A DNA stretch of 64,000 nt from Lacrimispora amygdalina (GTDB taxonomy: Bacteria > Bacillota > Clostridia > Lachnospirales > Lachnospiraceae): assembly GCF_900205965.1 (NCBI RefSeq), contig NZ_OAOF01000008.1, positions 148,924 through 212,923 on the forward strand. Reading direction: 5' to 3'. The notes below the pieces were generated by a model. The model did not search any database. It was not told the origin of the DNA and worked only from the letters and a program-made list of their open reading frames with translations. This document shows positions 45,634 through 56,586 of the stretch, in pieces. A program made the translations under genes and the position numbers. Each line of letters begins with the position of its first letter. Position 1 is the stretch's first letter.

Positions 45634-45709
45634 GGATTGTAACTGTTCAGCAGGCAACACCTAGATTAGTGTGCATATGAAACTATGCATACTGATTTAG
45701 GTGTTTTTT
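45634..45709 (+). promoter_or_regulatory. RAT antiterminator and overlapping leader terminator
   Basis: The RNA sequence GGATTGTAACTGTTCAGCAG and the following GCAACACC (45634-45662) closely match the ribonucleic antiterminator bound by BglG/LicT proteins. Its 3' side overlaps the 5' arm of a terminator (CACCTA...TTAGGTG, with inner GCAT/ATGC, then TTTTTT; to 45709). The two folds exclude each other. The first gene downstream codes for the matching antiterminator. Confidence 0.9.
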
Positions 45710-45733
45710 ATTTAGAAGAGGAGGAATCAGAAG

Positions 45734-46597
45734 ATGAATTATCGTGTTAAAAAAATATACAATAACAATATTATTTTAGCAGAAGATGATAAAATGTCTG
45801 AAGTGATACTCTTAGGAAGAGGAATTGCATTTCAGAAACAGGTCGGAGATTTAGCAGACACAGATAAGATCGATAAAAGGTTCGTATTCGAATCTCCTGA
45901 AACCTATTCTAAATACATTACATTATTAAAAGAGGTTCCTTTAAATCAGGTAGAACTGGCAAACAAAATTATCGAACAGGCTCAGGAAGAACTGCAGGTA
46001 ACATTTCATGACAGTATATATATTGGTCTGACTGATCATATCAGTTATACCATATCCAGATATAAAGCCGGACTGACAATAAAGAATGCTCTGCTTTGGG
46101 AGATAAAGAATTATTATCCAAAGGAGTATGTGGCAGCCAGGAATTCTTTGAAACTAATCTGGTATTATGAAAAAATTCATCTTTCAGATGATGAAATTGG
46201 CTTTATTGCCGTTCATTTTATCAATGCGCAGCAGAATGGGGAAAAGATTCAGCAGACCATGGCGGTTGCGGAGATTGAACATGACATATTAAACCTGGTG
46301 AAGTACCATTATCAGATTGAATTAGATGAAGATACTTTAAATTACAGCCGTTTTGTTACTCATATTCGTTTTTTTGCCAGAAGAATGCTAAAAAAAGAAA
46401 TATTTATGTCAGAGGATAATTTCCTGTATGACCAGATAAAAGCAAAAATGCCTCAGGCCAAGGCATGTGCTGATAAGGTTAAAGATTATTTCATTAAGAA
46501 ATACGGCATTACGATTTCACAGGAAGAAATGATCTATTTCATGCTGCATATTAACCGTGTTGCGGAAAGAGAAATAAAAAACAGAAACCAGATTTAA
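45734..46597 (+). CDS. licT: BglG/LicT-family PRD transcriptional antiterminator
   Basis: A 287-residue protein: N-terminal CAT RNA-binding domain (1-58, MNYRVKKIYNNNIILAED, GRGIAFQ), then two PTS regulatory domains, PRD1 (about 65-170) with DHISYTISR and FIAVHFINA, and PRD2 (about 175-280) with VTHIRFFARRM and FMLHINRVA. PRD histidines are phosphorylated by the PTS, coupling operon read-through to beta-glucoside transport. The leader RAT just upstream shows that it controls its own operon. ATG 45734 follows GAAGAGGAGGAATCAGAAG. Confidence 0.94.
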   Translation: MNYRVKKIYNNNIILAEDDKMSEVILLGRGIAFQKQVGDLADTDKIDKRFVFESPETYSKYITLLKEVPLNQVELANKIIEQAQEELQVTFHDSIYIGLTDHISYTISRYKAGLTIKNALLWEIKNYYPKEYVAARNSLKLIWYYEKIHLSDDEIGFIAVHFINAQQNGEKIQQTMAVAEIEHDILNLVKYHYQIELDEDTLNYSRFVTHIRFFARRMLKKEIFMSEDNFLYDQIKAKMPQAKACADKVKDYFIKKYGITISQEEMIYFMLHINRVAEREIKNRNQI

Positions 46598-46663
46598 TAA
46601 AAAGGATTGTCGACACCTTTTTGTTTCATATAGATATAAACCTAGAGACAGGAGAAGAAGATT

Positions 46664-48514
46664 ATGAATCATTATGAATTGGCAAAAGAGATTCTGGACC
46701 ATGTGGGCGGAAGCAGTAATATCACACAGCTGACCAATTGTGCTACCCGCCTGAGAATGAATTTTAAAGATGAATCCAAAATTGATCTGAATAAAATCAA
46801 AGAGATATCTGGTGTACTGGGAGCAGCAAAAAAATCCGGACAGTATCAGATCATTATAGGTACCGATGTGTCAAACGTTTGTGAGGGAATAAGAAAAATG
46901 GGGCAGATTGACGAGGCAGCAGCACCTGCGAAAAAAGGTGGAAAATTAGATGCCTTAATGGATATTTTTGCTTCTATTTTTACTCCGGTTATTCCGGCAA
47001 TTACAGCTGCTGGTATGATAAAAGCAATTTTAGTTATATGTGTTCTTCTGGGAATGAATAAGGACTCCCAGGTGTATTCCATATTAAGCTTTATAGCAGA
47101 TGCCGGCTTTTACTTTCTGCCGGTGATGCTGGCATTCTCCTCTGCAAAAAAACTGGGCTGTAATCCCTATCTGGCAGTAATGATCGGAGGAATTTTACTT
47201 CACCCCAATTTCGCTAAGATGGTATCAGCCGGAGATCCGGTTTTCTTTCTGGGCCTTCCGGTTAAACTGGTTAACTATGGTTCCAGTGTAATTCCAATAA
47301 TACTTGCTGTCTGGCTGATGACCTATGTAGAGCGGTTTGCAGATAAGATTTCACCGAAACCGGTTAAATTTTTTATGAAGCCAGTCCTTACAATATTAAT
47401 TGTTGCGCCGGTTGTATTAGTTGTTTTAGGACCGATCGGTTCTTATATTGGTACGGTAATTGCCACTGTAACGGATTTTCTTAACAACCATGTAAGATGG
47501 CTGGTTCCCATGCTGATGGGTGCTTTTATGCCGCTTCTGGTTTTAACAGGAATGCACTGGAGCTTTCTGCCGATACTGATGACCTCCTATAGTACGTACG
47601 GGTATGAAGCAGTTATGGGCCCCGGAAGTCTGGTTTCAAACATATGCCAGGGTGCTGCATCTTTGTGTGTGGCTCTGAAATCAAAGGACAGGCAGTTTAA
47701 GCAGCAGGCCTCCTCTGCAGGAATCACGGCACTTATGGGTATAACAGAACCCGCCATGTATGGTGTTACAATTAAGTATAAAAAAGTGTTGCTGTCTGTG
47801 ATGCTTGGAGGTGCAGCAGGCGGATTTTATGCCGGTCTGATGGGAGTTGTCCGTTATACGTCAGGTACACCCGGACTTCTGTCACTTCCGATCTTCATTG
47901 GGGAAAATCCAATGAATGTGGTAAATGCCCTTATTTCCTGTGTCATTGGATTTTCCATAACCTTTTTATTAACCTGGTTTTATGGATTTAAAGAAACAGA
48001 TAATGACAAGGCGGCTGCACCGGGTTATAATAAACCAGAAGAGGAACCGGGTTTAAAAAGTAAGAAAATCATTATATCCAGCCCGGTAAACGGCGAAAAA
48101 GTGAGTCTGTCAAAAGTGAATGATGAGACATTTGCAAAGGAAATTGCCGGAAAAGGAATGGCAGTAGAACCTGCGGATGGAAGAATCACAGCGCCGTTTG
48201 ATGGTGAGGTAGTAACAGTGTTCCGTACAAAGCATGTGATTGGACTGAGAAGCAATGAGGGAGCAGAGCTGATGATTCACATTGGGATTGATACGGTGGA
48301 GTTAGAAGGGAAGCACTTTACCGTTCATGTATCAGACGGGGATCAGGTAAAAACCGGTGATCTTCTAATTGAATTTGACAAACAGGCAATTGAAGCAGCA
48401 GGATATGAAACAGTGGTCCCGGTTATAGTAACCAATACAGGAGATTATCTGGATATTATACCAAGTGAAGAGGGACCGGTTAAGAGTGGACAGCAGCTTT
48501 TTACAATACTTTAA
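46664..48514 (+). CDS. bglP: Beta-glucoside PTS transporter subunit EIIBCA
   Basis: A 616-residue fused permease: EIIB (1-85) with phosphorylated Cys in LTNCATRLR, EIIC (about 100-450, ~10 membrane segments, GITEPAMYGV), and EIIA (about 480-610) with active-site His in LMIHIGIDTVELEG. It imports and phosphorylates an aryl- or alkyl-beta-glucoside or a beta-glucan disaccharide; exact sugar not resolved. It lies 67 bp after licT and 9 bp before the GH1 gene. Confidence 0.94.
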   Translation: MNHYELAKEILDHVGGSSNITQLTNCATRLRMNFKDESKIDLNKIKEISGVLGAAKKSGQYQIIIGTDVSNVCEGIRKMGQIDEAAAPAKKGGKLDALMDIFASIFTPVIPAITAAGMIKAILVICVLLGMNKDSQVYSILSFIADAGFYFLPVMLAFSSAKKLGCNPYLAVMIGGILLHPNFAKMVSAGDPVFFLGLPVKLVNYGSSVIPIILAVWLMTYVERFADKISPKPVKFFMKPVLTILIVAPVVLVVLGPIGSYIGTVIATVTDFLNNHVRWLVPMLMGAFMPLLVLTGMHWSFLPILMTSYSTYGYEAVMGPGSLVSNICQGAASLCVALKSKDRQFKQQASSAGITALMGITEPAMYGVTIKYKKVLLSVMLGGAAGGFYAGLMGVVRYTSGTPGLLSLPIFIGENPMNVVNALISCVIGFSITFLLTWFYGFKETDNDKAAAPGYNKPEEEPGLKSKKIIISSPVNGEKVSLSKVNDETFAKEIAGKGMAVEPADGRITAPFDGEVVTVFRTKHVIGLRSNEGAELMIHIGIDTVELEGKHFTVHVSDGDQVKTGDLLIEFDKQAIEAAGYETVVPVIVTNTGDYLDIIPSEEGPVKSGQQLFTIL

Positions 48515-49948
<1,434 letters not shown>

Positions 49949-49994
49949 ACAGGAGATGACAGGCAGCAGTCGATTGGATAAGGAGAAGCAGATT

Positions 49995-50264
49995 ATGATA
50001 AAACGAAGTGTAGTAGTTGCAAATGATTTAGGACTTCATGCCAGACCGGCATTGCTGCTTGTCAGACTTTTAAAGGAGTATCCATGTGACATTCAGGTTT
50101 ATAAAAATCAGCTGCTTTCTAAAAAGTATCAGCCAAAAGACATTCTTTCAGTTATGTCTATGGATGCGGTAAAGGGAGATGTGCTGACATTTGAAGCGGA
50201 TGGGGAAAAAGCAGAGGAAGCATTGTTGGCAGTGGAAGCATTTTTAAGAGACAATTGCGTGTAG
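49995..50264 (+). CDS. HPr-family phosphocarrier paralogue with Asp at the Ser46 position
   Basis: An 89-residue HPr-like protein. His15 is present in GLHARPA, so phosphotransfer from EI is possible. The regulatory segment that reads KSIMGVMS in B. subtilis HPr reads KDILSVMS here, so the serine used by HPr kinase is an Asp (residue 49 in this numbering). It is the last gene of the beta-glucoside operon, with AGGAG before ATG 49995. It may be an operon-dedicated HPr that escapes, or mimics, seryl phosphorylation. Unlike Crh, it keeps the catalytic His. Confidence 0.88.
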   Translation: MIKRSVVVANDLGLHARPALLLVRLLKEYPCDIQVYKNQLLSKKYQPKDILSVMSMDAVKGDVLTFEADGEKAEEALLAVEAFLRDNCV

Positions 50265-50282
50265 TAACAGGTAATCAGGAAA

Positions 50283-50312
50283 ACGGGGGTGCGTACGCAC
50301 CCCCGTTTTTTG
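50283..50312 (+). terminator. Intrinsic terminator of the beta-glucoside operon
   Basis: AACGGGGGTGCG and CGCACCCCCGTT with a very short loop, then TTTTTT. Confidence 0.95.
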
Positions 50313-50383
50313 CAGATCTTCTACAGGAACGAAGCAGCAGACATTCGGCATAGGATGATAGAAATGAGATATTAAAAAAGAAA

Positions 50384-51352
50384 ATGAAAAATCTGGTATA
50401 CGTAATTATGTATCATTACGTGAGGGATTTGGAACACAGCCGTTATCCCCGGATAAAAGGATTGGACGTGGACTTTTTCAGACAGCAGATTGAATTTTTA
50501 AAACAGAATTTCACAGTTATCACCATGGAAGAATTGATCTGTGCGTGTAACGGGCGGTATGAACTTCCTGAAAAAGCAGTTTTACTGACATTTGATGATG
50601 GTTACCTGGATCATTATATGTTTGTATTTCCCGTACTGAAAGCCCAAAATTTACAAGGTTCATTTTTCATCTCTGCAAAAACGCTGAAGGAACATGTTTT
50701 ATTGGATGTAAATAAAATTCATTATATTTTAGCCAGTACTAAGATGAAAGACCTTCTGCCTTCCGTCCTTGAACGTATGGATTATTATCGGGGATCAGAA
50801 TACGATTACCCGGACAATAACATGCTTTTTGATAAATATGCAGCAAAAAACCGGTTTGATGACAAAGAAACTATTTTCGTGAAACGAATGCTTCAGACTG
50901 TCCTGCCGCAACCAGTAAGAAGCATGATCTGTAAGGATCTGTTTCAACAATATGTAGGGGTATTGGAAGAAAATATGGCAAGCGAATTGTATTTAACACC
51001 AGATCAGACCAGGCTTATGAAAAATGAAGGCATGTACATTGGCCTGCATGGATACAGTCACTGCTGGCTGGGCCATATGCCGGAAAAGGAAATGCAGGCT
51101 GATATCAGCCTGGCATTAGACGTCATGTCTGAATACGTGGACAGAAAAAACTGGGTAATGAATTATCCCTATGGCAGTTATAATGAGTCACTTTTAAAAT
51201 ACATTTCTTCCTGCGGCTGTAAACTTGGACTTACTACCCAGGTGAAGGCGGCCGACCTTTCGGAGTGCAGCAGACTTACAATCCCCCGTCTGGATACCAA
51301 CGATTTTCCGCCTGTCAGCGAAAACTATAAGTGCCGAGGTGAAATATTATGA
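50384..51352 (+). CDS. Polysaccharide deacetylase family protein
   Basis: A 322-residue NodB-like carbohydrate esterase: catalytic-base and metal motif LTFDDGYLDH, then GLHGYSHCWLGH, and NYPYGSYNE near the C-terminus. No signal peptide, so it probably acts on a cytoplasmic sugar or lipid-linked precursor. It is the first gene of a tightly coupled seven-gene cluster; its stop overlaps the next start in a 4-bp ATGA. The region upstream (50313-50383) has no convincing promoter. Confidence 0.85.
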   Translation: MKNLVYVIMYHYVRDLEHSRYPRIKGLDVDFFRQQIEFLKQNFTVITMEELICACNGRYELPEKAVLLTFDDGYLDHYMFVFPVLKAQNLQGSFFISAKTLKEHVLLDVNKIHYILASTKMKDLLPSVLERMDYYRGSEYDYPDNNMLFDKYAAKNRFDDKETIFVKRMLQTVLPQPVRSMICKDLFQQYVGVLEENMASELYLTPDQTRLMKNEGMYIGLHGYSHCWLGHMPEKEMQADISLALDVMSEYVDRKNWVMNYPYGSYNESLLKYISSCGCKLGLTTQVKAADLSECSRLTIPRLDTNDFPPVSENYKCRGEIL

Positions 51353-52431
51353 ATCAGTTTGATGAACGGTATGAGATCCGGCTTGCTGATTGTTCTGACA
51401 TAGAGATGATTATGAATTTCATTGATAAATACTGGAAAAAAGGTCATATTATGTCCCTGGACAGAGATCTGTTTCTATACGAATATCAGGATGGGGATCA
51501 TATTAATTTTATTCTGGCAATTGATAAAAGAACCGGATTGCTGGAAGGCATTTTTGGCTTTATTAAATGTTCGGATACGAAAGATCTTAAAAAGAAGGAT
51601 ATCTGGGGAAGCATGTGGAAAGTACGTGAAAACGCTGATAATATGCCTCTTCTGGGAATTGAGCTTGCAAAGCGCGTATTTGAAATTACCGGATGCAGAA
51701 CCCAGATTGGAAACGGAGCTAATCCCGCTACTACAATTCCGCTGAGAAGATATTATTTTCATGATAAAACAATCCGCATGAAGCAATATTACAAATTGAA
51801 TCCGGAGACGGAAGAATTTAACATAGCAGCGGTGAAGAAAAGACCAAAATATCTGCCGGGCAATCAAGGTGAAACTAAGATTACCCTTTTTCGTACCATG
51901 AAGGAAGTAAAAGAATATTTCAATATAGAAAGCATTGAAAGCATACCATATAAAGACAGCTGGTATGTAAACAAACGGTTTTTCTGTCATCCGTATTATC
52001 ATTATTATGTATATGGCTTAACAAACAAGGAGGGCAGAACGGGGGCTCTGATGATGACAAGAGTGATTGAATGCAGCGGTGCAAAAGTCCTTCGTATTGT
52101 GGATTATATAGGAGATCAGGCGCTGTTTTCCGGGCTGGGAGTTCCTTTAGAAAGGATTATGGAAGAAATGAATCTGGAATATGTGGATTTCTATACCTAT
52201 GGCTTTAAGGATCAATATTTATACGACGCTGGTTTTGTTTACAGGTCAGAGGATGATCCCAATATCATTCCTAACTTTTTTGAGCCTTTTTTGCGTGAAA
52301 ATGTGGATATCTGGGCTCATTACAATCTGGAAGGAACCTTGTTCTTCAAAGCAGACGGAGATCAGGACCGGCCCAATCAGTTAATGGAGAAACCAGGCAG
52401 GAGGCCAAAAGGCTATGAAATGGGAACATGA
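51349..52431 (+). CDS. GNAT-like acyltransferase of a glycan/natural-product cluster
   Basis: A 360-residue soluble protein. The N-terminal half begins with a GNAT-type fold (YEIRLADCSDIEMIMNFID, ILAIDKRTGLLEGIFGF); the C-terminal half (about 190-340) looks like a second, degenerate GNAT-type region (TGALMMTRVI). Similar double-GNAT proteins occur in surface-glycan and capsule clusters. Its end overlaps the FkbM gene by 17 bp. Substrate not known; an acyl donor on the cluster's carrier protein is plausible. Confidence 0.6.
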   Translation: MNQFDERYEIRLADCSDIEMIMNFIDKYWKKGHIMSLDRDLFLYEYQDGDHINFILAIDKRTGLLEGIFGFIKCSDTKDLKKKDIWGSMWKVRENADNMPLLGIELAKRVFEITGCRTQIGNGANPATTIPLRRYYFHDKTIRMKQYYKLNPETEEFNIAAVKKRPKYLPGNQGETKITLFRTMKEVKEYFNIESIESIPYKDSWYVNKRFFCHPYYHYYVYGLTNKEGRTGALMMTRVIECSGAKVLRIVDYIGDQALFSGLGVPLERIMEEMNLEYVDFYTYGFKDQYLYDAGFVYRSEDDPNIIPNFFEPFLRENVDIWAHYNLEGTLFFKADGDQDRPNQLMEKPGRRPKGYEMGT

Positions 52432-53590
52432 GTTTGAAGATAAACTACTGAAACAGGATCTGCGTGATGTAAATGCAGCGAAGTATGCAGAAAAAATCAG
52501 AAGCTGTAATAATATCATAATATGGGGAACAGGGAGCGCTTCCGATGCCCTGTATCAGTTTCTGGAAAAATTCCAATGTTTAGACAGAGTTAAATATTAT
52601 GCTGACAATCAAAAGGAGCGCTGGGGAGCGTTAAAGAATGGTTATATGACTTTATCACCGGAAGAAGCCGTGAAAGAGGCAGGTGAGAAAGACAGTCTTA
52701 TTATTATAGCTAGTATGCGCTTTCCGGTCATCAGAAAGCAGCTGCTTTCTCTGGGTATGGAAGAACGGATGATTGATACCGCTGGCTTTACCGTTGCCAA
52801 TGATTATGATACTTACAAGAAGGAAACTGCTTATCAGATAATACAGTCTCATTATGATGAGTATAAACAAGTCTATTACGATCTGGAAGATCGCCGCTCA
52901 AAAGAGATTTATCTGAATATACTCAATTCCAAGATATCTCTGGATAACCAATATCTGAAGGGGATATCTTCTGCCCCTGAAAAGCAGTATTTTGATCCGG
53001 AATTATTGAAGTTAAGAGAAGACGAGTGTTTTTGTGACTGCGGAAGTTATAACGGAGATACAATGGAAACCTTCTTTCATTTAACCGGCGGAAAATGCAA
53101 AAAATATATTGCAATAGAAGCAGACAAAGGTATCTGCAGGGAGTTGAATCAGAAAATTTCAGACAGAGATTATAAAAACGTCATTGCCCTCAATCTTGCG
53201 TGCTGGAATAAAAAGACAATTTTAAAATTTCAATCTGCAAGAAGTGCAGGACACATCACGGATCTGGGGGAGATCGAGGTTTTTGCAGATACTCTGGATC
53301 ATATGGTAAAAGATGAGCCGGTTACCATGATAAAAATGGATATTGAAGGTGCAGAAACAGCGGCATTAACTGGTGCAGGGAAAGTGATCCGCAAAAACAA
53401 ACCCGTGTTATGCATCTGTATTTATCATAGCTTAGAAGACTTTTATAGAATTCCTCTCATCATGAAAGAATTAAACGAGGATTATCACCTGTTTATACGC
53501 AATTATACAGATATGGTTGCTGCAGAGACTGTGTGCTATGCAGTTCCGGCAAACCGGCTTGATCTGGGGAATCAGGAGGGAGGTCAATGA
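52415..53590 (+). CDS. FkbM-family methyltransferase
   Basis: A 391-residue two-part protein. N-terminal part (about 30-125): a Rossmann-like domain with IIIWGTGSASDALYQFL, of the kind found in sugar-modifying proteins. C-terminal part (about 205-375): FkbM SAM-binding domain with CDCGSYNGDTMETFF and MIKMDIEGAE. It should O-methylate a sugar or polyketide-like hydroxyl. Overlaps both neighbours (17 and 4 bp). Confidence 0.82.
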   Translation: MKWEHEFEDKLLKQDLRDVNAAKYAEKIRSCNNIIIWGTGSASDALYQFLEKFQCLDRVKYYADNQKERWGALKNGYMTLSPEEAVKEAGEKDSLIIIASMRFPVIRKQLLSLGMEERMIDTAGFTVANDYDTYKKETAYQIIQSHYDEYKQVYYDLEDRRSKEIYLNILNSKISLDNQYLKGISSAPEKQYFDPELLKLREDECFCDCGSYNGDTMETFFHLTGGKCKKYIAIEADKGICRELNQKISDRDYKNVIALNLACWNKKTILKFQSARSAGHITDLGEIEVFADTLDHMVKDEPVTMIKMDIEGAETAALTGAGKVIRKNKPVLCICIYHSLEDFYRIPLIMKELNEDYHLFIRNYTDMVAAETVCYAVPANRLDLGNQEGGQ

Positions 53591-54738
53591 ATCAGCTTGT
53601 AATAGGAATGGTAGGCGCAGGAAGAGCAGCACAGCTGCATATGAACGCATATAACCGGGTAAGCGGCATACCGCTTCGATTTAAAACCATTGCCGCCAGA
53701 CGCCCCCAGCAGTTATTGCCGGCAAAGGAGCTTTATGGATTTGAACAGGCATCCTATGATTTTCAGGAACTGATCGAAGATCCTGAGATTCATATTATTG
53801 ATATCTGCACGCCTCCTTATGTCCACGAAGAAATAATCATAAAAGCTTTAAAAGCGGGAAAGCATGTGATTTGTGAAAAGCCCCTTTCCGGATATTTCAC
53901 AGCAGGTACAGTATCAAAATCAGTCATGTATAAGGAACTGCTAAGCTCTCTGGAACGTATGAAACAGACCGTCGAAGATTCCGGCTGTAAATTCATGTAT
54001 GCGGAAAACTTTATCTATGCCCCCGCTGTTGCAAAAGCAGCCGAGATTATTTCGTCAAAAAAGAGTCGTATTCTTTACATGAAGGGAGAAGAGAGCCTGA
54101 AGGGATCAAGCTCTCCAGTTGCAGGTTCCTGGTCAAAAACCGGAGGGGGAACCTTTATCCGCACCGGAACCCATCCGCTATCCGCAATTCTCTGGTTAAA
54201 ACAACAGGAAGCAAAAGCCCGCGGTATTGATATCAGGGTGGAAAGCGTCCTGGCAGATATGGCAACGGTCACCACTACGCTTTCGGATTATGAACACCGT
54301 CATATCAAGGCCCGGCCAGAAGACGTAGAGGATAGCGCAACAGCGGTAATCACCTTTTCCGACCAGTCCAGAGCACTGGTTATAGCCACAGATACCTGCC
54401 TGGGCGGCAGCAGGAATTATATTGAGCTGTATTGCAATGATACTGCAATTACCTGCAATCTGACCATGAATGATATGATGTCCACGTATTTTTTGGATGA
54501 AGATAATCTTGAGGGGATTGAACTTTCTGAGATGCTGCCCTCAAAAACCGGCTGGAATAAACCCTTTATAGCAGATGAGATCATAAGGGGATACACCGGT
54601 GAAATGCAGGATTTCATGGAAGCGGTCTGTTTTGACCGGAATCCCAGGTCGGATTTTTCACTTGCATATGATACCATCCGTGTCGTATATGCCGCATATA
54701 TGTCTGCAGAAGCAGGAAGGCGGGTGTATCTTTCTTAA
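53587..54738 (+). CDS. Gfo/Idh/MocA-family oxidoreductase
   Basis: A 383-residue NAD(P)-dependent dehydrogenase: N-terminal Rossmann fold GMVGAGRAAQLHMNAY, the conserved lysine motif CEKPLSG, and a C-terminal alpha/beta domain (TGGGTFIRTGTHPLSA). Family members oxidise sugars, inositols and related polyols; a homologous enzyme (RifL) acts in aminoshikimate biosynthesis. ATG 53587 is within a 4-bp overlap with the FkbM gene. Confidence 0.87.
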   Translation: MNQLVIGMVGAGRAAQLHMNAYNRVSGIPLRFKTIAARRPQQLLPAKELYGFEQASYDFQELIEDPEIHIIDICTPPYVHEEIIIKALKAGKHVICEKPLSGYFTAGTVSKSVMYKELLSSLERMKQTVEDSGCKFMYAENFIYAPAVAKAAEIISSKKSRILYMKGEESLKGSSSPVAGSWSKTGGGTFIRTGTHPLSAILWLKQQEAKARGIDIRVESVLADMATVTTTLSDYEHRHIKARPEDVEDSATAVITFSDQSRALVIATDTCLGGSRNYIELYCNDTAITCNLTMNDMMSTYFLDEDNLEGIELSEMLPSKTGWNKPFIADEIIRGYTGEMQDFMEAVCFDRNPRSDFSLAYDTIRVVYAAYMSAEAGRRVYLS

Positions 54739-54755
54739 TGGGGAAAGGAGAAAGA

Positions 54756-56282
54756 ATGAGTAAAATCTGCGATATATTTTTTACCATGGCTGCTAAATAT
54801 CCACAGAAGACTGCTATCTGGTGTGATAATAAAACCGTTACTTATGAAAAACTGGCATCGTTGGTAAATGGATATTCTTATTTTATGTTCAATCATGGAG
54901 TTTGCTATGGGGACCACATAGGGTTTCCCATGAATAACAGTATAGAATCAGCAGCTTTAATTCTTGCAGCAGCAGACTTGGGAGCAGCACTGGTACCCAT
55001 TAACCCCACCCTGCCTCCAGAAACAATTAAATCCCTGTTTGCAGCAGCAGATGTAAATCATTTGATTGCAAGAAAAAATTTTTTAGAACAAACAGCGGGA
55101 GAAACAGACTTTAAATTCTCAGGCGTACAGTTTTGTCTGGATGACACCTGGGAAAATGCCCTGTCACTGGAATTAACAGAAGCAATATCAGAGAGACCGC
55201 CGGTCCATAATCAGGTGACCGGAGAAGAAACCCTGATTATAACCATGACCTCCGGTTCCACTGGAGTACCAAAGCCCATTGATTTAACGCAAATCAATAA
55301 ATTAAAAAGAGCCAGGGCTCATATCCGTTTATACAATCTGACAAAAGAGGACCGGATACTGGCTGCAACACCCCTCTATCATTCCCTTGCGGAGCGCCTG
55401 GTTTTAATGCCCCTTCTTATTGGGGCAACGAGTATTTTAATGCCCAGGTTTACCCCCTCATTGTGGTTGAACTGTATAAAAAATCAGAGGGTTACATTCA
55501 CCATTGCTGTTTCAGCCCAGTTAGGACAGATTGCAGAGCTGCTGACCAGTCCCTTTGTACCTGAGATTGATTCTCTCAGATGTGTGGTATCTTCTTCCTC
55601 TCTTTTGGAGAACCATATTAAAAATGAATTAATTGATAAATTAAACTGCGATTTCCTTGAAATGTATGGCACCACAGAGACATCGACTGTTACCAGCATT
55701 AACTTCAGAGAAACTGTTAATAAGAAAAATTCGGTTGGAAAACCCCTGCCGGAAGCGGAAGTAAAGATAATAAAAGAGGATCAGAGTGCGGCTCTGCCTG
55801 GAGAGATCGGAGAAATTACCTGTAAAACCGCGCTGATGTGCAGCGGATATTATGGCTTGCCGGAAGTCTTTCAAAATGCGATGCAGGATGGCTATTTTAG
55901 AACCGGAGATCTGGGCTATCTGGATGAGGACGGGTATCTGTATTTTACAGGCAGGAAGAAAGAATTGATTATCACAGGAGGTATTAATGTATATCCTCAG
56001 GATATTGAGGCGTGTATAAAGAAACTTCCGGAGGTAAAGGAGTGTGCAGCTTTTGCATATCCGGATAACAGGCTTGGAGAGGTGGTTGCATTAGCAGTTG
56101 TACCGGTGCGGAATACGAAGTTAAGCAAACGTAATATTCAGTTTCAATGCGCAAAGAATCTGGCAGATTTTCAACAGCCCCACCTCATCGTTTTTCTGGC
56201 TGAACTGCCAAAAAATTCGTTGGGAAAAGTAGAAAAATACAATCTTGTGGAATATGTAACGAAACATGGCGTGTTCAAATAA
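54756..56282 (+). CDS. Acyl-CoA/acyl-ACP adenylate-forming ligase
   Basis: A 508-residue ANL-family enzyme: A3 motif MTSGSTGVPKP, A5 motif MYGTTE, A7/A8 FRTGDLGYLDEDG and GRKKELIITGGINVYP, and C-terminal catalytic Lys in NSLGKVEKYNL. It activates a carboxylate as an acyl-adenylate and probably loads it on the acyl carrier protein coded 25 bp downstream. No condensation or thioesterase domain. ATG 54756 follows AAAGGAGAAAGA; the reading from 54738 lacks a site. Confidence 0.88.
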   Translation: MSKICDIFFTMAAKYPQKTAIWCDNKTVTYEKLASLVNGYSYFMFNHGVCYGDHIGFPMNNSIESAALILAAADLGAALVPINPTLPPETIKSLFAAADVNHLIARKNFLEQTAGETDFKFSGVQFCLDDTWENALSLELTEAISERPPVHNQVTGEETLIITMTSGSTGVPKPIDLTQINKLKRARAHIRLYNLTKEDRILAATPLYHSLAERLVLMPLLIGATSILMPRFTPSLWLNCIKNQRVTFTIAVSAQLGQIAELLTSPFVPEIDSLRCVVSSSSLLENHIKNELIDKLNCDFLEMYGTTETSTVTSINFRETVNKKNSVGKPLPEAEVKIIKEDQSAALPGEIGEITCKTALMCSGYYGLPEVFQNAMQDGYFRTGDLGYLDEDGYLYFTGRKKELIITGGINVYPQDIEACIKKLPEVKECAAFAYPDNRLGEVVALAVVPVRNTKLSKRNIQFQCAKNLADFQQPHLIVFLAELPKNSLGKVEKYNLVEYVTKHGVFK

Positions 56283-56307
56283 TATAAAAATAAGGGGGAG
56301 TGCAGGA

Positions 56308-56586
56308 ATGACTGCAAGAGATTATATTTTAAAAGAACTGCAGAGAAAAGACACCTTAGGAGAAAATATTGATATAGAGACATTTAACTATTTGGAGAGC
56401 GGTTATATAGATTCAATCAGTATCATACAGTTTCTTGCGGGACTGGAAGAGGAGTTTGGGGTTGAATTTACGGATGCTGAAATTGCAGATCCTTCTTTTA
56501 AGATTGCTGGTCAGTTAATCCGGTTAGTTGAAAGAAAAGTGATGGAACATGAAAGATCTAAAGCTGGTAATGGCGAAGAATCATGA
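56308..56586 (+). CDS. Acyl carrier protein
   Basis: A 92-residue ACP. The phosphopantetheine serine lies in [11 protein letters not shown], within a standard four-helix layout ([12 protein letters not shown]). It is longer at the C-terminus than fatty-acid ACP and lies between the adenylate ligase and the DAHP synthase, so it is a dedicated carrier and not the house ACP. ATG 56308 follows AAGGGGGAGTGCAGGA. It overlaps the DAHP synthase gene by 38 bp. Confidence 0.87.
   Translation: MTARDYILKELQRKDTLGENIDIETFNYLESGYIDSISIIQFLAGLEEEFGVEFTDAEIADPSFKIAGQLIRLVERKVMEHERSKAGNGEES

Noticed and set aside
46598..46663. Second RAT-like sequence (GGATTGTCGACACC) before bglP
   Set aside because: Only the first part of the RAT consensus is present and no terminator follows.
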